DNA of 23,001 nt, from the NCBI GenBank assembly GCA_964567785.1, contig CAZMOK010000044.1, positions 1 through 23,001 on the forward strand, written 5' to 3'. The notes under the pieces were generated by a model. That model had not been told where the DNA came from. It saw nothing but the letters and a program-made list of their open reading frames with translations, and made no database searches. Source of the DNA: CAZMOK01 sp964567785. GTDB taxonomy: Bacteria; Bacteroidota; Bacteroidia; Bacteroidales; JAGOPY01. Of the stretch, positions 1 through 8,900 are shown one piece after another. The number at the start of each line of letters is the position of its first letter. Positions within the stretch are counted from its first letter, which is position 1. The translations under genes were made by a program, and so were the position numbers.

Positions 1-53
1 AAGACATCTGGAAGACATCTGGAAGACATCTGGAAGACATCTGGAAGACATCT
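1..53. repeat. 11-bp direct tandem repeat at window edge
   Basis: The unit GAAGACATCTG occurs about five times head to tail with no mismatches. The first copy lacks its first base and the last copy lacks its last base. The array starts at base 1, so it may continue outside the window. No open reading frame of useful length is associated with it. Its function is unknown; it could be an intergenic minisatellite or the end of a repeat-rich coding region to the left. Confidence 0.9.
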
Positions 54-63
54 CAATTTTGCC

Positions 64-95
64 AAAAAAGGCCGGCCTCCAAAAGAAGGACCGGC
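64..95 (-). terminator. Rho-independent-like hairpin read on the minus strand
   Basis: GCCGG at 71-75 pairs with CCGGC at 91-95. The stem extends by CCT (76-78) with AGG (87-89) if A90 is bulged. Six A residues at 64-69 become a U tract when read on the minus strand. There is no T tract on the + strand side. No minus-strand gene is visible to its right before glgB, so the transcript it would end is unknown. Confidence 0.45.
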
Positions 96-357
96 TGACG
101 GTATTGGTGAGGTTGGCGTGTGCCCTATTGCGTCGTCATTTTACCTGTGTGCCTTAACAAACTGCTGTTAACGGTATTATCTTGGAAAATTAACGGAGGT
201 GTTTTTTTAGGACATGTTAATAACTCCACCCAGTGACTATAGTTACTGGGTGAAATATTATGTTAAATAGCAAATCAACATTTCACCCCCCCCCTCACTT
301 TAGTCATCCGGTGAAATTATATTATGTACTTTTAAGCCACTGCAACACGAATATTAA
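96..357. other. Non-coding leader region upstream of glgB
   Basis: No open reading frame of 60 codons or more lies here. It holds a short inverted repeat, TTAACA at 154-159 with TGTTAA at 166-171, and then the palindromic repeat array at 227-316. I looked for the Bacteroidetes promoter motif (TTG, about 19 bases, TAnnTTTG) upstream of glgB and found only imperfect matches such as TACTTTTA at 327-334, without a convincing -33 element. The glgB promoter is therefore not assigned. Confidence 0.6.
227..316 (+). repeat. Upstream palindromic repeat array (two hairpins)
   Basis: The first hairpin (227-252) is a 26-base near-perfect palindrome. Its arms are CACCCAGTGACTA and TAGTTACTGGGTG, differing at one position that would be a G-U pair in RNA. 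After an AT-rich spacer (ATATTATGTTAAATAGC and onward) comes a second, degenerate hairpin at 281-316 with arms TTTCACC and GGTGAAA. That hairpin contains a run of nine C (286-294). AT-rich sequence resembling the spacer follows again, up to the glgB start. Related units in reverse orientation lie downstream of glgB at 2387-2520. Confidence 0.85.
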
Positions 358-2370
358 ATGGAAAAGAAAAAGCTAAAACTGATCGAAACTGATCCCTGGC
401 TTGAACCAAGCGAACAGGATATTATTGACAGGCACGAACGTTTTATTGAGAGGCTCAAAAATATTGAAAAGAATTTCGGGAAGCTGACGAATCTTGCCGA
501 TGGCCATAAATACTTCGGGATAAATTATGATCCTGATAAAAAAGGCTGGCATTACCGGGAATGGGCCCCTGGTGCTAATGCTCTTTATCTTACCGGTGAT
601 TTCAACAACTGGGAAAAGTACTCCCATCCGCTTGTAAAGAATGAGTTCGGAATATGGGAGATATTCCTCGATGAGCAAGGATACAAGGATAAATTTACGC
701 ATGAAAGTAAGATAAAGGTCATCGTTGATTCCCAGAAAGTGGAGAATTATCGCATTCCTGCATATATACAACGGGCAGTGCAGGATGAAGATACCAAGAA
801 TTTTACCGGACAATTATGGCTCACTGAAGAATTCGACTGGTCAGGTGATGACTTTAACGCAGAAAAACTAGGCGAACTTTTTATTTACGAAAGCCATGTG
901 GGAATGGCCCAGGAAAAAGAGGGAATTGGTACCTACAAAGAATTTGCCGAAAATATCCTGCCAAGGATCAAAAAAGCAGGCTACAACGCAATACAACTCA
1001 TGGCAATACAGGAACACCCATATTACGGGTCTTTCGGTTACCATGTATCGAACTTTTTTGCCCCCTCATCAAGGTTCGGAACCCCCGATGAATTGAAAGA
1101 ACTGATTAAGAAGGCCCACCAGATGGGCATTGCAGTTATTATCGACATTGTGCACTCACATACAGTCAAAAATACTGTTGAAGGGATCAATGAATTTGAC
1201 GGATCGGATTACCAGTATTTTCATCCCGGACATATGGGCGATCACCCGGAATGGGATTCAAAACTTTTTGATTATGGCAAAACAGAGGTCCTTCGTTTCC
1301 TCCTTTCAAATCTAAAGTACTGGCTCGAGGAATTTCATTTTGATGGTTTCAGGTTCGACGGTGTCGGCTCCATGATGTATTATCATCACGGCCTTGAATC
1401 TATCGATACCAGGGAAAAATATTTCAGGGACGGGGTGGAATGGAACGCCATCACTTACCTACAGCTTGCAAATACATTAATACACACAATAAAACCGGAT
1501 GCCATTACAATTGCCGAAGATGTGACCGGAATGCCCGGGCTTACCTTTCCCGTTGATGAAGGGGGGATTGGCTTCGACTACAGGCTTGGAATGGGTATCC
1601 CCGATTACTGGATTAAGCTTTTAAAAGAACAAAGGGACGAAGAATGGAATGTGCATGAAATGTGGCATGTTTTGAACGACAGGCTGCCTCACGTAAGAAC
1701 AGTAGCTTATGCTGAATCGCACGACCAGGCCCTCGTTGGTGACAAGACCATAGCATTCAGGCTTATGGACAAAGAAATGTACTGGCATATGCAGAAGGAC
1801 GATGCGGACCTTGTTATCGAAAGAGGGATGGCATTGCATAAAATGATTCGTCTTTTCACCATCGCCCTTGGTGGTCAGGCTTACATGAACTTTATGGGAA
1901 ATGAGTTTGGCCATCCTGAATGGATCGATTTTCCGAGGGAAGGGAATAACTGGAGCTATAAGTATGCCAGGAGGCAATGGTCCTTGATGGATAGCCCGGA
2001 GTTAAAGTACCAGTATCTTGGCGAATTTGACAGGATGATGATAAATGCGATCAGGGAGAACAGGGTTATGTCTTCCCTTTTCGGCAACCAGTTGAATGTG
2101 GATGAGGTTAACAATACAATAGCTTTTGAAAGGAATAACCTTGTTTTTCTTTTCAATTTTCACCCGGTGAATTCAATTCCTGACTATAGGTTCAGGGTGC
2201 ATAAAGCGGGTGAATACAAGATAATCCTAAATTCTGATGACCCTGCTTTTGGCGGGCACGGCAGAATAGATGACTCGATCAGTTATTTTACTTCTAATGA
2301 AAATGGCGCTGAATTCCTAAATGTTTATAGTACCAACCGAACGGCCCTGGTTTTTAAAAGGGTGGTGTAA
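358..2370 (+). CDS. glgB: 1,4-alpha-glucan (glycogen) branching enzyme, GH13 family
   Basis: This 670-residue protein should form alpha-1,6 branch points in glycogen in the cytoplasm. A CBM48-like domain lies at about residues 55-150 (GWHYREWAPGA near 63, then LTGDFNNW). The GH13 barrel follows with all its signature regions: DIVHSH at 263-268, DGFRFDGV at 329-336 with nucleophile D334, IAEDV with acid/base E387, and ESHDQ at 453-457 with D456. MGNEFGHPEW and a C-terminal beta domain complete it. Length and motif style fit the eukaryote-like branching enzymes (near 700 residues) common in Bacteroidetes, rather than the longer E. coli type. The ATG at 358 lacks a Shine-Dalgarno sequence, as is usual for the phylum. 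No other glycogen gene is in view. Both flanks consist of palindromic repeats, so the gene appears monocistronic. Confidence 0.95.
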   Translation: MEKKKLKLIETDPWLEPSEQDIIDRHERFIERLKNIEKNFGKLTNLADGHKYFGINYDPDKKGWHYREWAPGANALYLTGDFNNWEKYSHPLVKNEFGIWEIFLDEQGYKDKFTHESKIKVIVDSQKVENYRIPAYIQRAVQDEDTKNFTGQLWLTEEFDWSGDDFNAEKLGELFIYESHVGMAQEKEGIGTYKEFAENILPRIKKAGYNAIQLMAIQEHPYYGSFGYHVSNFFAPSSRFGTPDELKELIKKAHQMGIAVIIDIVHSHTVKNTVEGINEFDGSDYQYFHPGHMGDHPEWDSKLFDYGKTEVLRFLLSNLKYWLEEFHFDGFRFDGVGSMMYYHHGLESIDTREKYFRDGVEWNAITYLQLANTLIHTIKPDAITIAEDVTGMPGLTFPVDEGGIGFDYRLGMGIPDYWIKLLKEQRDEEWNVHEMWHVLNDRLPHVRTVAYAESHDQALVGDKTIAFRLMDKEMYWHMQKDDADLVIERGMALHKMIRLFTIALGGQAYMNFMGNEFGHPEWIDFPREGNNWSYKYARRQWSLMDSPELKYQYLGEFDRMMINAIRENRVMSSLFGNQLNVDEVNNTIAFERNNLVFLFNFHPVNSIPDYRFRVHKAGEYKIILNSDDPAFGGHGRIDDSISYFTSNENGAEFLNVYSTNRTALVFKRVV

Positions 2371-2386
2371 TTTAAGTATTTATGAT

Positions 2387-2520
2387 TTTCATGCCTTGAG
2401 TATGGTCATGGGATGAAATGGTATTTTGCTATTTAAAAGTATTTCACTGGGTAACTATAGTCACTCAGTAAGTTATTTAACATAATATTTTACCCAGTAA
2501 CTATAGTCAATGGGTGAAAA
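2387..2520 (-). repeat. Downstream palindromic repeat array (three hairpins, inverted relative to the upstream array)
   Basis: Three 32-base palindromic units lie at about 2387-2418, 2442-2473 and 2489-2520. AT-rich spacers of 23 and 15 bases separate them. The last two share the core GTAACTATAGTC and have arms of the type TTTCACC/GGTGAAA. The first is more diverged but has the same length and ends (TTTCAT/ATGAAA). Read on the minus strand, the spacers match those upstream of glgB (ATATTATGTTAAATA and TTAAATAGCAAA). The array fills nearly the whole space between the convergent glgB and folA genes, and the last unit abuts the folA stop codon. It could also act as a convergent terminator, but there is no long T tract. 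Confidence 0.85.
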
Positions 2521-3012
2521 CTATAAACGCTTGAAAATCAAAAACCTAAAAGAATATTTATGATCCTTGTCCTTTCCATGAAAACGGTCTGAAATCAATT
2601 CCCACTCCTCAACGTTAAACTCGGGAAAATAACTGTCCCCATCAAATTCATGATCGATTATTGTCAGGTAGATCCTGTCGGCAAAACCGATAGTCTGCTC
2701 ATAAACCTTCGCTCCGCCTATTACGAAAAGTTCCTTCTCTCCCATTCGCCTGGCGTATTCAAAACCTGCTTCAATCGAATTGACAACCTTTACCGGGCCC
2801 GCCTCGTAATCCTTTTTACTTGTCAGGAGAATGCTCTTCTCTGGATCATGCTCGAAGTTGGGCTCCTCGAATGTTTGCCTCCCCATAAGCTTGAAATGCC
2901 CACGGGTCCTGGTTTCAAAAAACTCCAGGTCATCAGGCAGGTGCCATGGAACATCACCATCTTTACCGATTACCCGGTTTTTACCCATTGCCGCTATCAG
3001 TGAAACGATCAT
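2521..3012 (-). CDS. folA: Dihydrofolate reductase
   Basis: This cytoplasmic enzyme reduces dihydrofolate to tetrahydrofolate with NADPH, for thymidylate and purine synthesis. Using the ATG at 3012 gives 163 residues starting MIVSLIAAMGKNRVIG, the classical DHFR N-terminus. A TTG at 3042 in the same frame would add ten residues that the family does not have, so I reject it. Visible motifs are VPWHLPDDLEFF (the acidic substrate-binding Asp lies in PDD), MGRQTFEE, LLTSKKDY, the NADPH loop FVIGGAKVYEQ, and YLTIIDHEFDGDSYFPEF. The start lies 33 bases after the stop of the beta-helix surface protein gene on the same strand, so the two may be co-transcribed. The stop codon directly adjoins a palindromic repeat. 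Confidence 0.95.
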   Translation of the reverse strand: MIVSLIAAMGKNRVIGKDGDVPWHLPDDLEFFETRTRGHFKLMGRQTFEEPNFEHDPEKSILLTSKKDYEAGPVKVVNSIEAGFEYARRMGEKELFVIGGAKVYEQTIGFADRIYLTIIDHEFDGDSYFPEFNVEEWELISDRFHGKDKDHKYSFRFLIFKRL

Positions 3013-3045
3013 ACGCTTTAGTTGAAATTGAAATATAGTCAATTA

Positions 3046-5700
3046 TCACGGAATGACAATGACCTTGAAAGAACAGAGCATGCCGGAATAGATCGCCTTA
3101 ATGAAGTATATGCCACTGGCAGGATCCGTTAAATGAACCTCCAGGCCACCTGCAACCTGCCGGGAATTAAAAGCCGCAAATTTCCCGGTACTGTTCACTA
3201 TACCGACTATTTCTATTTCCGGGATTTTAATAGTGAAGCTTCCGTCTGACGGGTTCGGAAACATCCTTTTTTCAGAAATATATTCTTCTATCCCTGAATC
3301 ATCCACACAATGTCCGGTGAGGTTGGTACTGAGTAAACCGTAAGAACTCATAATGTATAGTTTGTCTGTATGCTGCCCGATGTTTTCGGTGGAAAACTTC
3401 AGCGGTATCTTCAGTACATTTTCCGGTGCATATGGCGAAAGCAGGTTGGGCCCTATGCATTCCGTCCAGCAGGAATCTGTTGCATCCCACAGATTGAAGG
3501 GCCCGAAGCAATAAACGGAATCGATCATGACTGCCTGAAGCCCTGTGTTGACAATCTCAAGGGTATCTGACGAAAACGATCCCGGCCTGATGTCACCAAA
3601 ATCGATAACCTCAGGTAATTCCTCAAGGTTCTGGTAAGTAGGGCCCTGGTATTCATAAGCCCCGATATCGATCCTGTCATTGAAAATGCGCGGGTTTCCG
3701 GTAAGGTCGGTAAGGGGTAGATGCAGCATGGAAGTATCAGGGAACCCATTATCAACAGCCCAGCTCGCCGAAGTGATAATCAGGGTATCAGGAAAGAAGA
3801 CAAAGTAGGGTTCCATGTTGAAGATGTTATTCCCGCCGGTGATCGTCGCATTGCTGCTGTCTCTCACAAAGGAATAGTCCATAAAGACCGGTCCTTCAAG
3901 GTCGTTGGGTAACAAAGTGTCTGATACATAATTTAAGGCAAGCAATGAATTGATTATTTCTGTTTCCCCGGAGTTTGCATGGAGTCCTCCGCCCTGACCC
4001 CTGGTCTTATCCCACCATTCATCTCCGGGACCGATAGCCTGACCGTCCTTAAAGGCGGCACCTGTTTTATTACCTGCACAGGTAACATTAATGAGCGCCC
4101 CTTCGCCGGCAGAGGTGTATATTCCCCCACCGCTGCCCGACTCCGGGTGTTGATCATTCTGGTATGTCACCTCATCATAATTAAAAGAAGAACCGGACCG
4201 GTTTCCAGAAACCTCACAATTAATCAGGAAATATTTTTCACTACTGGATTTAATGCAGATCCCGCCGCCATTACCCGCATGGCCGTTGTTCTTGTATGTA
4301 TCGTACATTAACTTACCCCCGTTTCCGGCATTGTTGTCTTTGATAATGCAACTCCTGATCATCATGAGTTCACTCCCCCCTTTAAGCCATAGTCCACCAC
4401 CCGACCCGCCGTTGCCGAGGCTATAGGTTACCCAGGGGCTGGAAGCAGGCCCGTTGCCTGCGCTGTTCATTTCCACGGTACATCCTTCCAAAAGAATATA
4501 TCCGGCCGACAAAAAGGCACCACCACCGTGTGCCCCATCCCCCGTGGATCCATTGGAATACACTGCCGGACCTCCTGATCCTGCATGGTTATTCTTGATG
4601 GTAGAACCGAGGATAATGATGGTATCCACTTCGGCAAAAACGGCTCCGCCCGGGCCGCCGTCACCGCTGTAAGAACTGTCATCTGAGGATGAGTTGCCTC
4701 CGTTGCCTGAACTGTTGTCGCTGAAGGATGAATTGGATATCGTTACACTGCCATTCGAAAAACAAACAGCTCCGCCCTGCCCTCCTTTTCCGCCGGAGGC
4801 GCTATAGATATTATTGCCATTGCCTCCCTTGCCTGCATGGTTGTTGGTAAAACGGCAATTATCAATCAGGATGTCCCCATTTATACAGAACAATCCCCCA
4901 CCATGCCCGCCATCCCCTCCGGGACTATGTGTGTTATGGGAGTCACCGTGACTGTGGGCATTAATGCCGTCGCGGGCGGTGTTGTTTTCAATGACCGAAT
5001 TTATAAGGTTTAAGTCATTTGAACAATAGATGGCGCCGCCCGACCCGCTGTTTGTAGTATAGTGGGAATACCACATACTATTTCCGTTTATCCAGCAGGC
5101 GCCATTGCCCGAGATATTGGTAAAAAACCGGCTGTTCTTGACAGTTAGGGAGCTATTACTGTATATCCCACCGCCAGGGCCTCCGTTACCTCCTTCTGTT
5201 TGCCAGGATTCTCCATATCCGTTTCCGCTTCTGTTATCTGTTATAATACAGCCTTCAAGGGTAAGGCTATGATTTGTACCGGGAATGTAAACAGCGCCCC
5301 CAGGCTCACCTTCCAATGAGCCTGCTGTCCCGCCGGGAGCCCTCCCCTTCGTAAGCTCTAACAGCTCGAGGTGCACCTGCAGCGTATCATCCGAACAAAT
5401 ATAAATGATCCTGAAGTCGCCATTTGCCTTGTCTGACCTTAAGATCACGGTTGTGTCAGGATTTCCTTGTATATAAAGCGACTTATCTATAAGTAACTGA
5501 CCCGTGGTAAGGTGAACGGAGTCAATCCCTTCTTCAAAATAAATTGTGTCAAAATGATCTGTCTGCTGCAGGATATATCTCAAAGAGCCCGGACCCTTGT
5601 CTGCTTGTGTCGTCACATAAAAAACATCCTGCGATGTCAAGACTGCCGTATCAAGAAATACAGTGGCAAATACTGCTATCAGGAATAAACACCTTTTCAT
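3046..5700 (-). CDS. Secreted Gly-rich beta-helix surface protein with T9SS type A sorting domain
   Basis: This 884-residue protein begins with a hydrophobic signal peptide (about residues 1-23). Next comes a segment with DKGPGSLRYIL, typical of the first turn of right-handed beta-helix surface proteins. Residues of about 125-600 contain many turns of the type GGAVY, GGGIY or GGAIY followed by FFTN, FTNN or FSDN. This resembles the GGA(I/L/V) and FxxN repeats of chlamydial polymorphic membrane proteins. The turns are separated by long Gly/Ser/Asn-rich loops such as NNHAGKGG. A beta-sandwich of the ASH or choice-of-anchor-D kind follows (IDFGDIRPGSFSSDTLEIVN). The last 72 residues (FPNPSDGSFTI to the end) are a T9SS type A tail, so the protein should be exported and held on the cell surface. 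The ligand is unknown. The gene lies upstream of folA and is divergent from the giant adhesin gene. Confidence 0.85.
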   Translation of the reverse strand: MKRCLFLIAVFATVFLDTAVLTSQDVFYVTTQADKGPGSLRYILQQTDHFDTIYFEEGIDSVHLTTGQLLIDKSLYIQGNPDTTVILRSDKANGDFRIIYICSDDTLQVHLELLELTKGRAPGGTAGSLEGEPGGAVYIPGTNHSLTLEGCIITDNRSGNGYGESWQTEGGNGGPGGGIYSNSSLTVKNSRFFTNISGNGACWINGNSMWYSHYTTNSGSGGAIYCSNDLNLINSVIENNTARDGINAHSHGDSHNTHSPGGDGGHGGGLFCINGDILIDNCRFTNNHAGKGGNGNNIYSASGGKGGQGGAVCFSNGSVTISNSSFSDNSSGNGGNSSSDDSSYSGDGGPGGAVFAEVDTIIILGSTIKNNHAGSGGPAVYSNGSTGDGAHGGGAFLSAGYILLEGCTVEMNSAGNGPASSPWVTYSLGNGGSGGGLWLKGGSELMMIRSCIIKDNNAGNGGKLMYDTYKNNGHAGNGGGICIKSSSEKYFLINCEVSGNRSGSSFNYDEVTYQNDQHPESGSGGGIYTSAGEGALINVTCAGNKTGAAFKDGQAIGPGDEWWDKTRGQGGGLHANSGETEIINSLLALNYVSDTLLPNDLEGPVFMDYSFVRDSSNATITGGNNIFNMEPYFVFFPDTLIITSASWAVDNGFPDTSMLHLPLTDLTGNPRIFNDRIDIGAYEYQGPTYQNLEELPEVIDFGDIRPGSFSSDTLEIVNTGLQAVMIDSVYCFGPFNLWDATDSCWTECIGPNLLSPYAPENVLKIPLKFSTENIGQHTDKLYIMSSYGLLSTNLTGHCVDDSGIEEYISEKRMFPNPSDGSFTIKIPEIEIVGIVNSTGKFAAFNSRQVAGGLEVHLTDPASGIYFIKAIYSGMLCSFKVIVIP

Positions 5701-5918
5701 TTTAGAAGGCCTGGTTTCGATGGATCTTAAAGATACGGAGTTTAAGACACTTTTTCCAATTTCTTACGTACAAACTAACTTAAACCCAGATCAGACGAAC
5801 TCCATTTTTTCTTCAGCCCAATGAAGCACTGTAAATGCAATGTGAGAAAATAACCGGGATCCTCTTTATTTAGAACGATTCCTGTATTACTAAACTCGCT
5901 CACAATCAATTAATAAGT
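5701..5918. promoter_or_regulatory. Divergent intergenic region with weak promoter candidates
   Basis: These 218 bases separate two divergent surface-protein genes and must hold a promoter for each. On the minus strand TTAGTTTG (positions 5778-5771) is one base away from the Bacteroidetes -7 motif TAnnTTTG and sits about 70 bases from the start at 5700, but no clear TTG -33 partner is seen. For the + strand gene I found no motif match, and there is no Shine-Dalgarno sequence before the ATG at 5919. Confidence 0.3.
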
Positions 5919-8900
5919 ATGAAAAAGATTTGCATCCTCATACTCGGGCCACTCCTCTTCTTCTTCCAGGGTTTTTCCCAGACCTACGTTCTCAACGAAG
6001 ACTTCGACGGTACGTCGGGAACAATACCCCCGCCGGGATGGTCGGTGGAAGTGATTACCGGCAGCACTGAAGATAGCTGGTATTTCGATAATCCGGGTGA
6101 GAAAGAGATCATTTTTCCCATAACCGATCCCTTTGCAATATTCGACAGCGAATTCACCTCCGCAAACGGACAGCCTGAAGAAGTGGCACTTGCAACCGCT
6201 TCGTTCGACGCCTCATTCAGCAATTATATCCTGTTGCAGTTTGACCATACTTTCGAAAAGGGAAATAGCGCCATTGCAAAGATCGAAGTGTACGATGGGG
6301 ATATCTGGCAGGATGCAGTATCGTTCAATGCTTCGACGGCAAACCCCCAGGCAGAGATTGTCGACCTGTCTGGTATCATCGGCGGAAGTACAGATGCAAA
6401 AATACGCTTCACATGGACAGGTAACGGTAGCGGATACTGGGCGGTCGACAATATAAGGATCTATGCCTCACTGCCCCTCGATGGTGGGCTTGTTTCGATC
6501 GATGCACCGGTTTCACCCGTAACGCCGGGAGTTCAGGATGTGGAGGTCACATTGGGTAATTTTGGTTATAACCCGATAACAAGTACAACTATAAACTGGA
6601 CTGCCGACGGTGAGCCCCAGCCACCCTATGAGTGGGAGGGAGCGGTTGATTTTGGACAGACCGAAAGTGGAATTATCATAGGAAGCTATGATTTTGAGGG
6701 CTCGGTCGACCTTAAGATATGGCAAAAGAATCCTAACGGTGAGGAAGACCCCAATCACTTCAATGATACTATTACAAAAACTTTGGTATCAGCACTTTGT
6801 GGCACATATACCATAGGAGGGACTGACCCGGATTTTGAATCCTTTTCGGAGGTAGCGGAGGTATTGAATACAGCCGGTGTAACCTGTCCGGTAACCCTAT
6901 TGGTAAGGGATGGCACCTACATCGAACAATTCAGCCTCGGAGAAATCCCGGGAATCTCTTCGGACAATACGGTCACTTTCCGTTCTGAGAGCGGCGACAG
7001 CACCGCTGCCGTTATTCAGATCGATCCGGGTGCTCTGAAATTTGAACCGATGATACTCCTCGAAGGGGCCAGCCATGTGAACTTTGAAAACCTGGGATTG
7101 TACACCGGATCGCAGACCAGCAATAACAATTACGGGATACTTTGCGAAGGAGCTTCGCACATAAAAATACAAGGTTGTTTTATCGATTCCCGGAAACGTT
7201 CCGATTTCGGTCTTAAGATCAGGGGCGGAAGCCACGATATCGCAGCTACCGGTAACCATTTTAACGGCCTGAATATCCGTTCAGGTTGTATTTCGATCGA
7301 AGGTGAAGGAACAAGTGATATCGAGGTAAGCAATAACTTCGTAAGGGGCGGTACGGCCTGGGACTTTTCAGCCATAGTGGTGGAAGATAATGCCAGCAGG
7401 GTACTCTTCAGCCACAACGAAATGACGGAGACTTTCAGGGCAATCCTGGTTGATAATTCAGACAGTGTGATCATACAGGGAAACAAGATCCACAACACAA
7501 ACAGCGGGATCACAATAACCGATGAGAGCCCTTATGTTGAAATTTACGGTAACAGGATCTATAACATTCTCGGTTACCCGGATGAACCTGAAGGTACCGC
7601 TGGAATACACCTCGAGAACACCTCCTATGTTTCGGTCTATAACAATTTCATCCATACCGAAGGGGAAGGCCCTGTGAACGGATTGATCATTGAATATGCA
7701 GAGCTTTGTAATATCTATTATAACAGCATCAACATTTCCGGAAATGATTTCAGGGGAAAAAGCAACGGGATATGGATACAGGGCTCTTCCATGATCAGTT
7801 CAAAAAACAACGTTGTAAACATCCAGCGGAATGGCACTCCCGTTTTTATTGAAGGAAGCATGATCCAGTTTGATTTCGACAGGAATGATTACTACAGCCT
7901 TTACAGCCTGGTAGGCAAAATTGAGGATGAGGAGTTTTTTGACCTGGCTTTGTGGTCATCATCAACAGGATTGGACCAGAACTCCCTCTCTGTCGATCCT
8001 TTCTTTACTTCAGACACAAACCTGGCAATGAACCAGGTATTGCTTAACAATGCCGGAACACCAATTACCGGAATTGACACAGATATTGACGGAACACCCA
8101 GGGATGCCACAAATCCCGACATAGGTGCAAAAGAGTACAGTCCCTGCGGCAATGATGCGGGCATAAACAGGCTGGTCAACCCTCAAAACCCGCTGGGCAC
8201 AGGCAATGAAAATATCGAAGTTGAATTGCAAAACCAGGGGACAGGTGTGATCAATTCAACTACCGTCAACTGGGCTGTAAACGGAGAAGCACAGGCTCCG
8301 TTTACCTGGAACGGTAACCTTGCAGCAGGCCAGAACACAGTGACAGTGATAGGCAGTTTTGACTTTGATGACGGAAAGGTTTATGAAATAGAGATCTGGA
8401 CATCAGACCCCAATGGTACTACAGATTGTAACCAGGCCAATGACAGAATTACAAGCCGTGAGCTTTCAGAACCACTATGCGGATACTACACAGCAGGAGG
8501 ATCGAACAGTAACTATGCATCGATCAATGAGGCCGCGATGGCGTTGAACCTGGCCGGAGTTTCCTGTCCGGTTACCATTGCCATTGCCGATGGCACCTAC
8601 CGGGAGCAGGTCCTGATCAAAGACATCGCAGGAACAAGCGAGGAAAATACAGTCTTCTTTACCTCACAATCGTCTGACAGTCTGAAGGTGACAATACAAA
8701 CGATAGAAAACGCCTTCAGCAACGAGCCCATTTTTTATCTTGAAGGCACAAGTCATATCGGGTTCAACAAGCTTGGTTTTCTGACCGGTTCTGAAATAAG
8801 CTTCGAAACCTATGGTATAATTCTCGACGGGGCTGAGAACGTTGAGATAGGTAACTGCCATTTCGAAGTGGGCAACGAACGTGATAAGGGCGTGGTGATC

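Noticed and set aside
373..2156. Antisense open frames inside glgB
   Set aside because: They are shadows of a fully convincing GH13 gene and have no recognisable domain or signal peptide.
2387..2520. Palindromic repeats with spacers as a CRISPR array
   Set aside because: The repeats are too diverged from each other, the spacers are short (15-23 bases) and similar to one another instead of unique, and no cas gene is present.
3013..3042. Longer folA start at TTG 3042
   Set aside because: It adds ten residues not seen in DHFRs and uses a rare start; the ATG at 3012 gives the standard family N-terminus.
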